Assembly: GCA_009787745.1 (NCBI GenBank)
Contig: WQST01000112.1
Coordinates: 1-8,067 of the forward strand
Direction of reading: 5' to 3'
DNA: 8,067 bases
Source of the DNA: Lachnospiraceae bacterium
Lineage (GTDB): Bacteria > Bacillota > Clostridia > Lachnospirales > Lachnospiraceae
Shown: in pieces, positions 1 through 6,660 of the stretch
Numbering within the stretch: the stretch's first letter is position 1
Layout: each line of letters starts with the position of its first letter
Program-made: the position numbers and the translations under genes
Notes under the pieces: generated by a model
What the model was told of the DNA's origin: nothing
The model's input: only the letters and a program-made list of their open reading frames with translations
The model's database searches: none

Positions 1-2
1 TT

Positions 3-503
3 GATGATGAAACGAAATTTTTCATCAATCCGACAGGACGTTTTGTTATCGGCGGGCCGCATGGAGATTCGGGTCTGACGGGACGCAAAATCATCGTTGA
101 TACTTACGGCGGTTACGCCCGTCATGGCGGCGGCGCCTTCTCGGGAAAGGATTGCACGAAAGTAGACCGTTCAGCCGCCTATGCCGCTCGCTATGTGGCC
201 AAAAATATTGTCGCCGCAGGATTGGCTGATAAATGCGAAATTCAGCTTTCCTATGCCATCGGCGTCGCGAAGCCGACCTCGGTTATGGTAGATACATTCG
301 GGACAGGAAAAGTCTCTGATGAAAAGCTTGTCGAAATCATTCGTGAAAATTTCGACCTGCGCCCCGCAGGAATTATCAGTATGCTCAATCTGCGCCGCCC
401 GATTTACAAGCAAACATCCGCTTACGGACACTTCGGGCGAAACGACTTAGACCTTCCTTGGGAACAATTGGACAAAACCGATACCCTCAAAAAATACCTA
501 TAA
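3..503 (+). CDS. metK: S-adenosylmethionine synthetase, C-terminal part (5' end outside window)
   Basis: This is the last 166 codons of MetK, the cytosolic enzyme that makes S-adenosylmethionine, phosphate and pyrophosphate from ATP and methionine. The frame is open from the left edge, and the family's usual length of about 380-400 residues means the N-terminal 55-60% is missing. Visible landmarks, in fragment numbering, are INPTGRFVIGGPHGDSGLTG (8-27), the family signature GGGAFSGKD (42-50), the TKVDRSAAYAARYVAKN block (52-68), AIGVAKP (85-91) and the terminal YGHFGR region (141-146). After the GKD signature the protein has Cys where many bacterial MetKs have Pro; this position varies in the family, so it is not a defect. 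The stop is followed by a strong hairpin, which suggests transcription ends before dnaE. Identification is secure; only the start is unknown. Confidence 0.97.
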   Translation, partial: DDETKFFINPTGRFVIGGPHGDSGLTGRKIIVDTYGGYARHGGGAFSGKDCTKVDRSAAYAARYVAKNIVAAGLADKCEIQLSYAIGVAKPTSVMVDTFGTGKVSDEKLVEIIRENFDLRPAGIISMLNLRRPIYKQTSAYGHFGRNDLDLPWEQLDKTDTLKKYL

Positions 504-515
504 TCAGTAAACATT

Positions 516-543
516 GTCGTCCTGAGCAAGCGCTCAGGACGAC
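516..543 (+). terminator. 12-bp perfect hairpin after metK, possible terminator or dispersed palindrome
   Basis: GTCGTCCTGAGC (516-527) and GCTCAGGACGAC (532-543) are exact reverse complements around a 4-base loop (AAGC). The hairpin begins 12 bases after the metK stop and ends 34 bases before dnaE. The 3' flank is CTTATT, a poor U-tract, so intrinsic termination is plausible but not textbook. The stem resembles the TCCTGAGC-type palindromes found scattered through intergenic regions of many bacterial genomes, so it could instead be a dispersed repeat that also acts as a processing or stability element. The structure is seen directly; its function is inferred. Confidence 0.6.
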
Positions 544-577
544 TTATTCCACATTGCCCTGCCTGTAGGAAAAATAA

Positions 578-3500
578 ATGTATACTCATCTTCATGTCCA
601 TACGGAGTACAGTCTCCTGGATGGGTCGAACAAAATAAAAGAATACGTTCGGCGCGTCAAGGAACTCTCACAAACTCACGCCGCCATCACCGACCACGGC
701 ACGATGTACGGCGTCATCGACTTTTACAAAGAAGCCAAATCACAAGGTATCACCCCGATATTGGGCTGTGAAGTATATGTCGCCCCCAATTCCCGCTATG
801 ACAAAGAATTATCAGGCGGTGAAGACCGCTACTATCATCTGGTCTTACTGGCGGAAAATAATCAAGGCTATGCCAATCTAATAAAAATCGTCAGCCGCGG
901 TTTTACCGAAGGCTTTTACTATCGCCCGCGTGTCGATATGGAAGTTCTCCGCGAACACCATGAAGGCATCATCGCTTTATCCGCCTGTCTCGCGGGAGAA
1001 GTTCAGCGCTATATCCAAAAAGGGCTGATTGACGAAGCGGAAAAAGCCGCGCTCAGATACCGCGATTGTTTCGGCGAAGATAACTACTTCCTCGAACTCC
1101 AAGACCACGGTATTCCTGAACAAAAAACTGTCGCAACCGCGCTCCTTAACATGAGCCAAAAATTAAAGATTCCCCTTGTCGCCACCAATGACGTCCATTA
1201 TACCTATCGTGAGGATGAAGCCGCTCACGATGTTTTGCTTTGCATCCAAACGAATAAAAAGTTGTCCGACAACGATCGTATGCGTTACGAAGGCGGTCAA
1301 TATTATGTAAAAAGCGAAGAGGAAATGAAGGCACTTTTCCCTTACGCTTGGGAAGCGGTCGAAAATTCGCAGATAATTGCCAACCGCTGTAATGTTTCAA
1401 TCGAATTCGGCGTTCCGAAATTACCGACTTATGATGTCCCCGACGGGTATGATGCCGTCGATTATCTGCGGAAGGTTTGCTATGAGGGGCTTAATGAGCG
1501 GTACGGGGAGAATAATGATTCCGTGACGGCTCTCCGTGAACGGCTTGATTTCGAACTTAATGTTATCGGTTCGATGGGCTTCGTTGATTACTTTCTGATT
1601 GTTTGGGATTTTATCAAATTCGCCCGTGAAAATGATATTATCGTCGGTCCGGGGCGTGGTTCCGCTGCGGGAAGCTTGGTTTCATATTGCCTTAAAATCA
1701 CCAATATCGACCCGATTCGCTATAACCTTCTGTTTGAACGCTTCCTAAACCCCGAGCGTGTTTCGATGCCTGATATTGATATTGATTTTTGTTATGTGCG
1801 GCGGGAAGAAGTAATTGACTATGTCGGTCAAAAATATGGCAAAGACCGCGTCGTCCAAATCGCCACATTCGGTACGATGGCGGCGAAAGGTGTTATTCGT
1901 GATGTCGGACGGGCGATGGATCTCCCCTATGCTTTCGTCGATTCAATTGCCAAAATGATTCCTGCCGAGCTAAACATGACCTTAGCCCGCGCTTTGGAAA
2001 TAAATTCCGATTTAAGAAAGTTGTGTGAGACCGATGAGCAGGTTGGTTATCTAATGTCGATGGCGAAGCGTTTGGAAGGGCTTCCGCGCCATACCTCAAC
2101 CCACGCCGCGGGAGTCGTTATCACCGGCCGCCCCGCGGATGAATTTGTCCCCCTTTCACGCGGCTCGGAAGGAGCGGTTACAACGCAGTTTTCCATGAAT
2201 ACGATTGAGGAACTGGGGCTTCTAAAAATGGATTTCCTTGGCCTTCGGACTTTGACCGTCTTACAAAATGCCGTCAAACTGCTGGCGAAAAGTTCGGGGC
2301 GGATTATTGATATCGATCAAATCAACTTTGATGACGCGGCCGTTTTTACCGATATCGGCAATGCGCGGACAGAGGGAGTGTTTCAGCTTGAAAGTGCGGG
2401 AATGAAAAGTTTCATGAAAGAACTTAAGCCGAAATCGCTGGAAGATATTATCGCGGGAATTTCGCTTTACCGCCCCGGGCCGATGGACTTTATCCCCCGT
2501 TATATCAGGGGAAAAAATTCCGCGGCTTCCGTCACTTATCTTTGTCCCCAACTGGAACCGATTTTGGCGCCGACTTATGGCTGTATCGTTTATCAGGAAC
2601 AGGTTATGCAAATCGTCCGTGATTTGGGCGGTTACACCCTTGGGCGAAGCGATTTGCTGCGCCGGGCGATGAGTAAAAAGAAGCCCGATGTGATGGCGCG
2701 GGAAAGGGCGTATTTTATCTTCGGAAATGAAGAAGAAGGGGTGCCCGGTTGTGAATCACGCGGTGTTTCGGAAAAAGTCGCTTCGCAAATTTACGACGAC
2801 ATGACTGATTTCGCAAAGTATGCTTTTAACAAATCACATGCCGCTTGTTATGCCGTTGTTTCATATCAAACCGCTTTTTTAAAACATTATTATCCTGTTG
2901 AGTTCATGGCCGCCCTGATGACTTCGGTTATCGACAATACAGGTAAGGTTGCGGAATATATTATGACTTGCCGCAGTATGGGGATCAGGCTGTTGCCGCC
3001 TGATGTCAATCAAGGCGAAGAAGGTTTTTCGGTTTCGGATAAATCGATTCGCTACGCCCTGACGGCGATTAAAGGTGTCGGGCATCCTGTCATTGCGGCG
3101 CTGGTTTCCGAACGTAATGACCGCGGGCCGTTTATCGATATTAAAGATTTTATTATGCGTATGTCGGATCATGATTTAAATAAAAAAGCGATCGAAAATT
3201 TCATTAAGGCGGGGGCTTTAGACAGCTTGCCGGGGACACGCAAGCAGTTTATGAGCGCGTATGTCCAGATTGTCGAAAGCATTCAAAAAAATAAAAAAAG
3301 CAATATGGCAGGGCAAATTTCGCTTTTTGATATTGCTTCGGAAGACCAAAAAGGGGAATTTGAGGTACGTTTACCGAATGTCGGCGAGTATTCCAAGGAT
3401 ATGCTTTTAGCTTTTGAAAAAGAGGTGCTTGGCATTTATATCAGCGGGCATCCCTTGGAAGAGTATGAGGATTTATGGCGTAATGTTATTACCAATACAT

Positions 3501-4054
3501 GTGCCGAATTTTATCTGGATACGGAAACGGGTCAGGCAATTGTGCGTGATAATCAAACGGCGGTGATCGGCGGGATTATTGCCGATAAGACGATTAAGTA
3601 TACGCGGAATGACAAAGTGATGTGTTTTTTGACCGTCGAAGACTTAGCGGGGGTTTGTGAAGTTATCGTTTTCCCGAAAGATTATGAAAAATTCAGCGGC
3701 GATTTAGCGGAAGATAACAAAATATTCGTTCGCGGCCGCGTTGCCCTTGAAGAGGATAAAAACGGAAAGCTTATCTGCGAACGGATTAAAAATTTCGCCG
3801 ACATCCCCAAAAAATTATGGATTAAATTTCCCGATAAAGAAACATACGAGCGCCAAAATGACCATATGCTATCACTACTGGCGCCTTCCGACGGAAACGA
3901 CAGTGTCAATATCTACCTTGAAGACACCAAGCAAGTCAAAAAACTTCCGCCCGGCAAAAATGTTAATTGCGACCGCGATTTAATTAATGAACTGGGCGAA
4001 AATTTCGGCAGCGGCAACATCAAAATAACATGGGAGCGCTCGGGTATACTTTAG
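578..4054 (+). CDS. dnaE: DNA polymerase III alpha subunit (DnaE, C-family replicative polymerase)
   Basis: This is a complete 1158-residue C-family DNA polymerase, near the usual DnaE length. The start is ATG 578, preceded by TAGGAA (566-571); translation opens directly into the PHP domain (HLHVH, 4-8). PHP metal-ligand positions all appear filled: H6, H8, D15, H40, E65, H87, C137, D205 and H207. The palm carries GPGRGSAAGS (357-366), PDIDIDF (398-404, catalytic D401 and D403) and MDFLGL (551-556, third catalytic D552). The fingers carry the YRPGPMDF (631-638), YQEQVMQI (672-679) and FNKSHAACYA (750-759) blocks. A helix-hairpin-helix (AIKGVG, 830-835), a beta-clamp-binding motif QISLF (913-917) and an OB fold (about 993-1067) follow. 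In Firmicutes that also have PolC, DnaE extends RNA primers before handing over; whether PolC exists here cannot be seen. Codon use shifts along the gene (see findings). Confidence 0.98.
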   Translation: MYTHLHVHTEYSLLDGSNKIKEYVRRVKELSQTHAAITDHGTMYGVIDFYKEAKSQGITPILGCEVYVAPNSRYDKELSGGEDRYYHLVLLAENNQGYANLIKIVSRGFTEGFYYRPRVDMEVLREHHEGIIALSACLAGEVQRYIQKGLIDEAEKAALRYRDCFGEDNYFLELQDHGIPEQKTVATALLNMSQKLKIPLVATNDVHYTYREDEAAHDVLLCIQTNKKLSDNDRMRYEGGQYYVKSEEEMKALFPYAWEAVENSQIIANRCNVSIEFGVPKLPTYDVPDGYDAVDYLRKVCYEGLNERYGENNDSVTALRERLDFELNVIGSMGFVDYFLIVWDFIKFARENDIIVGPGRGSAAGSLVSYCLKITNIDPIRYNLLFERFLNPERVSMPDIDIDFCYVRREEVIDYVGQKYGKDRVVQIATFGTMAAKGVIRDVGRAMDLPYAFVDSIAKMIPAELNMTLARALEINSDLRKLCETDEQVGYLMSMAKRLEGLPRHTSTHAAGVVITGRPADEFVPLSRGSEGAVTTQFSMNTIEELGLLKMDFLGLRTLTVLQNAVKLLAKSSGRIIDIDQINFDDAAVFTDIGNARTEGVFQLESAGMKSFMKELKPKSLEDIIAGISLYRPGPMDFIPRYIRGKNSAASVTYLCPQLEPILAPTYGCIVYQEQVMQIVRDLGGYTLGRSDLLRRAMSKKKPDVMARERAYFIFGNEEEGVPGCESRGVSEKVASQIYDDMTDFAKYAFNKSHAACYAVVSYQTAFLKHYYPVEFMAALMTSVIDNTGKVAEYIMTCRSMGIRLLPPDVNQGEEGFSVSDKSIRYALTAIKGVGHPVIAALVSERNDRGPFIDIKDFIMRMSDHDLNKKAIENFIKAGALDSLPGTRKQFMSAYVQIVESIQKNKKSNMAGQISLFDIASEDQKGEFEVRLPNVGEYSKDMLLAFEKEVLGIYISGHPLEEYEDLWRNVITNTCAEFYLDTETGQAIVRDNQTAVIGGIIADKTIKYTRNDKVMCFLTVEDLAGVCEVIVFPKDYEKFSGDLAEDNKIFVRGRVALEEDKNGKLICERIKNFADIPKKLWIKFPDKETYERQNDHMLSLLAPSDGNDSVNIYLEDTKQVKKLPPGKNVNCDRDLINELGENFGSGNIKITWERSGIL

Positions 4055-4095
4055 GCTTGTGTAATCCGTAAGCGAGGATTTCACTTCATCTCCAC

Positions 4096-4120
4096 AAAAT
4101 TAACGTCATTTATTAATTTT
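4096..4120. repeat. AT-only inverted repeat between the convergent dnaE and plsC genes
   Basis: AAAATTAA (4096-4103) and TTAATTTT (4113-4120) are exact reverse complements separated by 9 bases. The repeat lies 41 bases past the dnaE stop and 111 bases past the plsC stop on the other strand. On the plus strand the right arm ends in four T, so a weak bidirectional terminator is possible, but a stem without any G-C pair is poor evidence. The rest of the 4055-4231 gap is AT-rich and holds no gene I can support. Confidence 0.25.
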
Positions 4121-4174
4121 CAGTTTCCTTATATCATTATAATCAACTTTTTGTATTTTCATGTTAAAACCCAA

Positions 4175-4191
4175 GTTTGCCACTTGCAAAC
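4175..4191 (-). terminator. Small hairpin downstream of plsC, possible weak terminator
   Basis: GTTTGC (4175-4180) and GCAAAC (4186-4191) are exact reverse complements with a 5-base loop. On the minus strand the hairpin is 41 bases beyond the plsC stop and is followed by TTGGGTTTT, an interrupted T-run. It is the only GC-containing stem-loop I found downstream of plsC apart from a 4-bp stem overlapping the stop codon. Function is a guess. Confidence 0.25.
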
Positions 4192-4231
4192 ATAAAATTC
4201 GCATTATATGACTACTATATTAAGCGTCTCG

Positions 4232-4981
4232 CTAAACCAATTCCTTATTTTTGTAATAAGTATCCTCGATAATTTTCTGAACATGCTTTCCGATATGCTT
4301 TTTTTGTTCAGGTAATAGCTCGTTCATTATGATTGGTTTTCCGTATTCGATGACGACATGGGCTTTTTTTATTTTGGGTAAATGATCTTCGAAAATTCCG
4401 GCGGAATTATTTATACTCATCGGGATAATCGGGCAACCGGATTTTTCCGCGATTTTGAAACTGCCATCATGAAAAGGCATAAAAGTATCATTTATTTTGT
4501 TGCGCGTTCCTTCGGGGAAAATGCATACCGAAATATCGGATTTAACTTTATCGATAGCGGCAAGGATGGTTTTTAAACCTTCTTTAATATTTTGGCGGTC
4601 TAAAAACAAGCAGTGAAGATTCCGCATCCAGTTACGAAGTAAAGGATATTTTTCCATTTCTTTCTTGGCGATATAGCTTGTTGAACGCGGGACTCGTACA
4701 TATGTAAGCAGAATATCGAAATAACTGCGGTGATTACCAACATAGAGAACGGCTCGATCTAACGGAACGTTTTCCTCGCCGATTACCGTAACACGCGTAC
4801 CGCATATGGATAAGCAGAGTCTGAAAGCCCATTTAACAATTGCCAGTGAACTTTTGCTTTTCAAATCCATATTGAATTTTCCGATAATCCATTCGGCTAC
4901 TAATAATGGTATGCCGAGAATTAAAAAAAGGATTACAGTACTTGCTAAGATGATAAATCTAATCATATATACGATACTCAT
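4232..4981 (-). CDS. plsC: 1-acyl-sn-glycerol-3-phosphate acyltransferase (PlsC family)
   Basis: This 249-residue membrane-bound acyltransferase likely transfers an acyl chain to the sn-2 position of lysophosphatidic acid, giving phosphatidic acid for phospholipid synthesis. A hydrophobic N-terminal segment (about 3-29) looks like a membrane anchor. The four family blocks are in order: NHRSYFD (83-89, the catalytic H84 and D89 of NHx4D), CLFLDR (124-129), FPEGTR (155-160) and PIIPMSI (184-190). The length is normal for PlsC. Only a poor Shine-Dalgarno match precedes the ATG, and Met6 is an alternative start that would trim the N-terminus slightly. The gene is transcribed toward dnaE and appears to be single: upstream lie only an AT-rich leader and the recombinase remnant. 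It is visibly more AT-rich than dnaE or pfkA. The family is certain; exact acceptor specificity within the LPLAT superfamily is inferred. Confidence 0.9.
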   Translation of the reverse strand: MSIVYMIRFIILASTVILFLILGIPLLVAEWIIGKFNMDLKSKSSLAIVKWAFRLCLSICGTRVTVIGEENVPLDRAVLYVGNHRSYFDILLTYVRVPRSTSYIAKKEMEKYPLLRNWMRNLHCLFLDRQNIKEGLKTILAAIDKVKSDISVCIFPEGTRNKINDTFMPFHDGSFKIAEKSGCPIIPMSINNSAGIFEDHLPKIKKAHVVIEYGKPIIMNELLPEQKKHIGKHVQKIIEDTYYKNKELV

Positions 4982-5064
4982 TTCTTAAAGTTTTTATTTT
5001 AATAGTTTATCATATTAAACAAAATTTATCTATATTCTAAATCGCTTTTTCTTACTCCGCATAT

Positions 5065-5480
5065 TTATTGGTCAATTTTCAAGCAACCAAATCTTGTCGA
5101 ATTCAGGTTTTTGAAAAAATTAAGTTGAGGAAAAGTACTCGATTTCAAAAAATAGAAAAACTCCGGCACAAAATGAAAGTAGTATAAAGTATTTTTGATA
5201 TGCCGGTGCCCCATATAATTCATGAGGTAAGGGAGCATTACGTTAACATCCTACCATTCCTTAGCCCGGCGGTTTAAGTTAGCCCATGCAAAATGGTGCC
5301 GAAAATCAAATGCCCGCGGACGGGAATAGGCTGTAAATGCGGGAAATGCCTGTCCCCAAAAACGGCGAAAGTTATTACTCACCATTTTTTATCATAACAA
5401 GAATCAATTGTGCGTGGAAAAGTGTTTTCTTCCTGGGAACTTAAGCGATATTGCAAAGTCATAATTATTAAGATAATCGC
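5065..5480 (-). pseudogene. Decayed tyrosine recombinase (integrase), C-terminal catalytic part
   Basis: The minus strand, read in the single frame containing 5385-5383, gives a recognisable tyrosine-recombinase C-terminus. In order it shows FPGRKHFS (from 5439), VSNNFRRFWGQAFPAF (5382-5335), RPRAFDFRHHFAWANLNR (around 5320-5266; the RHxF block has the second catalytic Arg), DVNVMLPYLMNYMGHRHI (5250-5197; GH is the box-III position) and NTLYYFHFVPEFF (5193-5155), in which the second Tyr (5181-5179) sits at the nucleophile position. The frame is broken by TGA at 5406-5404, TGA at 5394-5392, TAA at 5391-5389 and TAG at 5253-5251, the last replacing what should be a Gly-Lys-type pair. Downstream of VPEFF, similarity fades until a stop at 5067-5065. 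Upstream of about 5480 the frame is unrecognisable, so the N-terminal domain is lost or scrambled. The residue at the box-II His position is Phe. No intact partner, transposase or terminal repeats were found. Boundaries are approximate; the family call rests on motif recall, not on a search. Confidence 0.85.
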
Positions 5481-5580
5481 TAACTCTGCACTTATATATA
5501 CCGGCTCTTAGGCCCCTTTGATTGAATGACATCTATATAACAATTTTTCACCCATTTATCAAGCACATGAACAAAAAAGA

Positions 5581-5609
5581 TTGAAAAACCCTTCGCAATA
5601 GATTAAAAT
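5581..5609 (+). promoter_or_regulatory. Sigma-70/SigA-type promoter for the pfkA cluster
   Basis: TTGAAA (5581-5586) and TAAAAT (5604-5609) match the -35 and -10 consensus at five of six positions each and are exactly 17 bases apart. Transcription would start near 5616, giving a leader of about 30 bases before the pfkA start at 5647. No operator or riboswitch is visible in so short a leader. Because the predicted start falls at or inside the ATG at 5614, that upstream ATG is unlikely to be used. Confidence 0.7.
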
Positions 5610-5631
5610 ATAAATGTGTTGCGGTAAAAAG

Positions 5632-5638
5632 AAAGGAG
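5632..5638 (+). promoter_or_regulatory. Strong Shine-Dalgarno site that sets the pfkA start at 5647
   Basis: AAAGGAG (5632-5638) lies 8 bases before ATG 5647. It is inside the 11-codon extension obtained by starting at ATG 5614, whose own upstream sequence has no Shine-Dalgarno match. The site therefore decides for the shorter protein. Confidence 0.85.
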
Positions 5639-5646
5639 AATTTCAC

Positions 5647-6642
5647 ATGATAGAACGAGAATATAGCAATGAACACCGGATAAAAACTATCGGTATTCTA
5701 ACCAGCGGCGGCGACGCCCCGGGAATGAATGCCGCTATACGGGCAGTCGTCCGCAAGGCTCTGGGCAACGGAATAAAAGTAAAAGGTATCAAAAAAGGCT
5801 ATCAAGGCCTTCTCAACGAAGAAATTATTGATATGGAAAGGCATGATGTTTCCGACATCATCCAACGCGGCGGTACAATCTTAGGAACGGCTCGCTGCGC
5901 TGAATTCCGCGAACTGGAAGGTCAGATTAAAGCGGCGGAAGTATGCCGTAAACATAAAATTGACGGAATGGTGGTAATCGGCGGCGACGGAACATACCGC
6001 GGCGCGATTGATTTAGTTGGTCAAGGCGTAAATGCAATCGGTGTCCCCGCAACGATTGACTTAGATATCGCTTGTACCGAGTATACGATTGGTTTTGATA
6101 CAGCTGTTAATACCGCGATGGAAGCGATTGATAAGGTTCGTGACACATCATCTTCCCATGAACGTTGCAGTATTATCGAAGTTATGGGACGTAATGCCGG
6201 ATATATCGCTTTATGGTGCGGTGTGGCTAACGGTGCCGAAGATATTTTGATCCCGGAAAACTACGATTTCAATGAACAAACAATTATCAACAATATTATC
6301 GCCAACCGCAAAAAAGGAAAAACCCATCATATTATCATCAACGCGGAAGGAATCGGACACTCTACTTCGATGGCGCGCCGAATCGAAGCCGCGACGGGAA
6401 TGGAAACGCGGGCCACGATTCTGGGTTACATGCAGCGCGGCGGCAGCCCGACATGTAAAGATCGGTTTTACGCTTCGATTATGGGTGCATATGCGACCGA
6501 TATCTTATGCCGCGGAGTAACTAACCGTGTCGTCGCATACCGTCATGGCGAATTTATTGATTTCGATATAAAAGAAGCGTTAGCGATGCAGAAGAAGATC
6601 AATGACTATCAATTCGAAGTAAGCCGCTTATTGTCTCAGTAA
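5647..6642 (+). CDS. pfkA: 6-phosphofructokinase, ATP-type PfkA
   Basis: This 331-residue enzyme phosphorylates fructose 6-phosphate to fructose 1,6-bisphosphate, the committed step of glycolysis in the cytosol. The ATG at 5614 would add 11 residues (MCCGKKK...), but the Shine-Dalgarno and promoter positions favour 5647. Motifs: GILTSGGDAPGMNAAIR (16-32), GGTILGTAR (75-83), GGDGT (112-116), PATIDLDIACTEYTIGF (134-150, catalytic Asp in TID = D138), HERCSIIEVMGR (171-182) and ETRATILGYMQRGG (253-266). GGDG rather than GGDD is the usual mark of ATP over pyrophosphate use. Unusual points are Ala at the position that is Gly in ATP enzymes and Lys in pyrophosphate enzymes (A135), Leu in place of the Asn of TIDND (L139), and Tyr where E. 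coli has the sugar-phosphate-binding His (Y261). The allosteric-site arginines in the NAAIRxVVR segment are kept. It is the first gene of a probable operon, 18 bases before the methyltransferase gene. Confidence 0.96.
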   Translation: MIEREYSNEHRIKTIGILTSGGDAPGMNAAIRAVVRKALGNGIKVKGIKKGYQGLLNEEIIDMERHDVSDIIQRGGTILGTARCAEFRELEGQIKAAEVCRKHKIDGMVVIGGDGTYRGAIDLVGQGVNAIGVPATIDLDIACTEYTIGFDTAVNTAMEAIDKVRDTSSSHERCSIIEVMGRNAGYIALWCGVANGAEDILIPENYDFNEQTIINNIIANRKKGKTHHIIINAEGIGHSTSMARRIEAATGMETRATILGYMQRGGSPTCKDRFYASIMGAYATDILCRGVTNRVVAYRHGEFIDFDIKEALAMQKKINDYQFEVSRLLSQ

Positions 6643-6660
6643 TGCGCTTAGGAACTATTT

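Noticed and set aside
1146..3172. Several minus-strand open frames of 60-116 codons inside dnaE.
   Set aside because: All are shadows of the intact dnaE frame, with no family resemblance or ribosome binding sites.
4106..4204. A 32-codon minus-strand frame (starts MRILCLQVANLGF) downstream of plsC.
   Set aside because: There is no Shine-Dalgarno site, no recognisable family, and it lies in AT-rich sequence where such frames arise by chance. It could be another gene remnant, but I cannot support that.
4982..5060. AT-rich sequence upstream of plsC with several TATAAT-like hexamers.
   Set aside because: None pairs with a reasonable -35 element at 16-18 bases, so no promoter is called although one probably lies here.
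5200..5277. A 25-codon plus-strand frame beginning ATGCCGGTGCC.
   Set aside because: It is exactly antisense to the recombinase motifs and has no ribosome binding site.
5160..5365. A GC-rich island with several possible stems (for example GGGAATAGGC at 5322-5331 against GCCTGTCCCC at 5348-5357) that first looked like a structured RNA or a RAYT-type repeat with a GGGGACAGGCA motif.
   Set aside because: The minus-strand translation is a clear tyrosine-recombinase C-terminus, which explains the conservation and composition; the stems overlap and compete with each other.
5518..5541. TTGATT followed by TATAAC, considered as a second pfkA promoter.
   Set aside because: The spacing is only 12 bases, too short for a sigma-70-type promoter.
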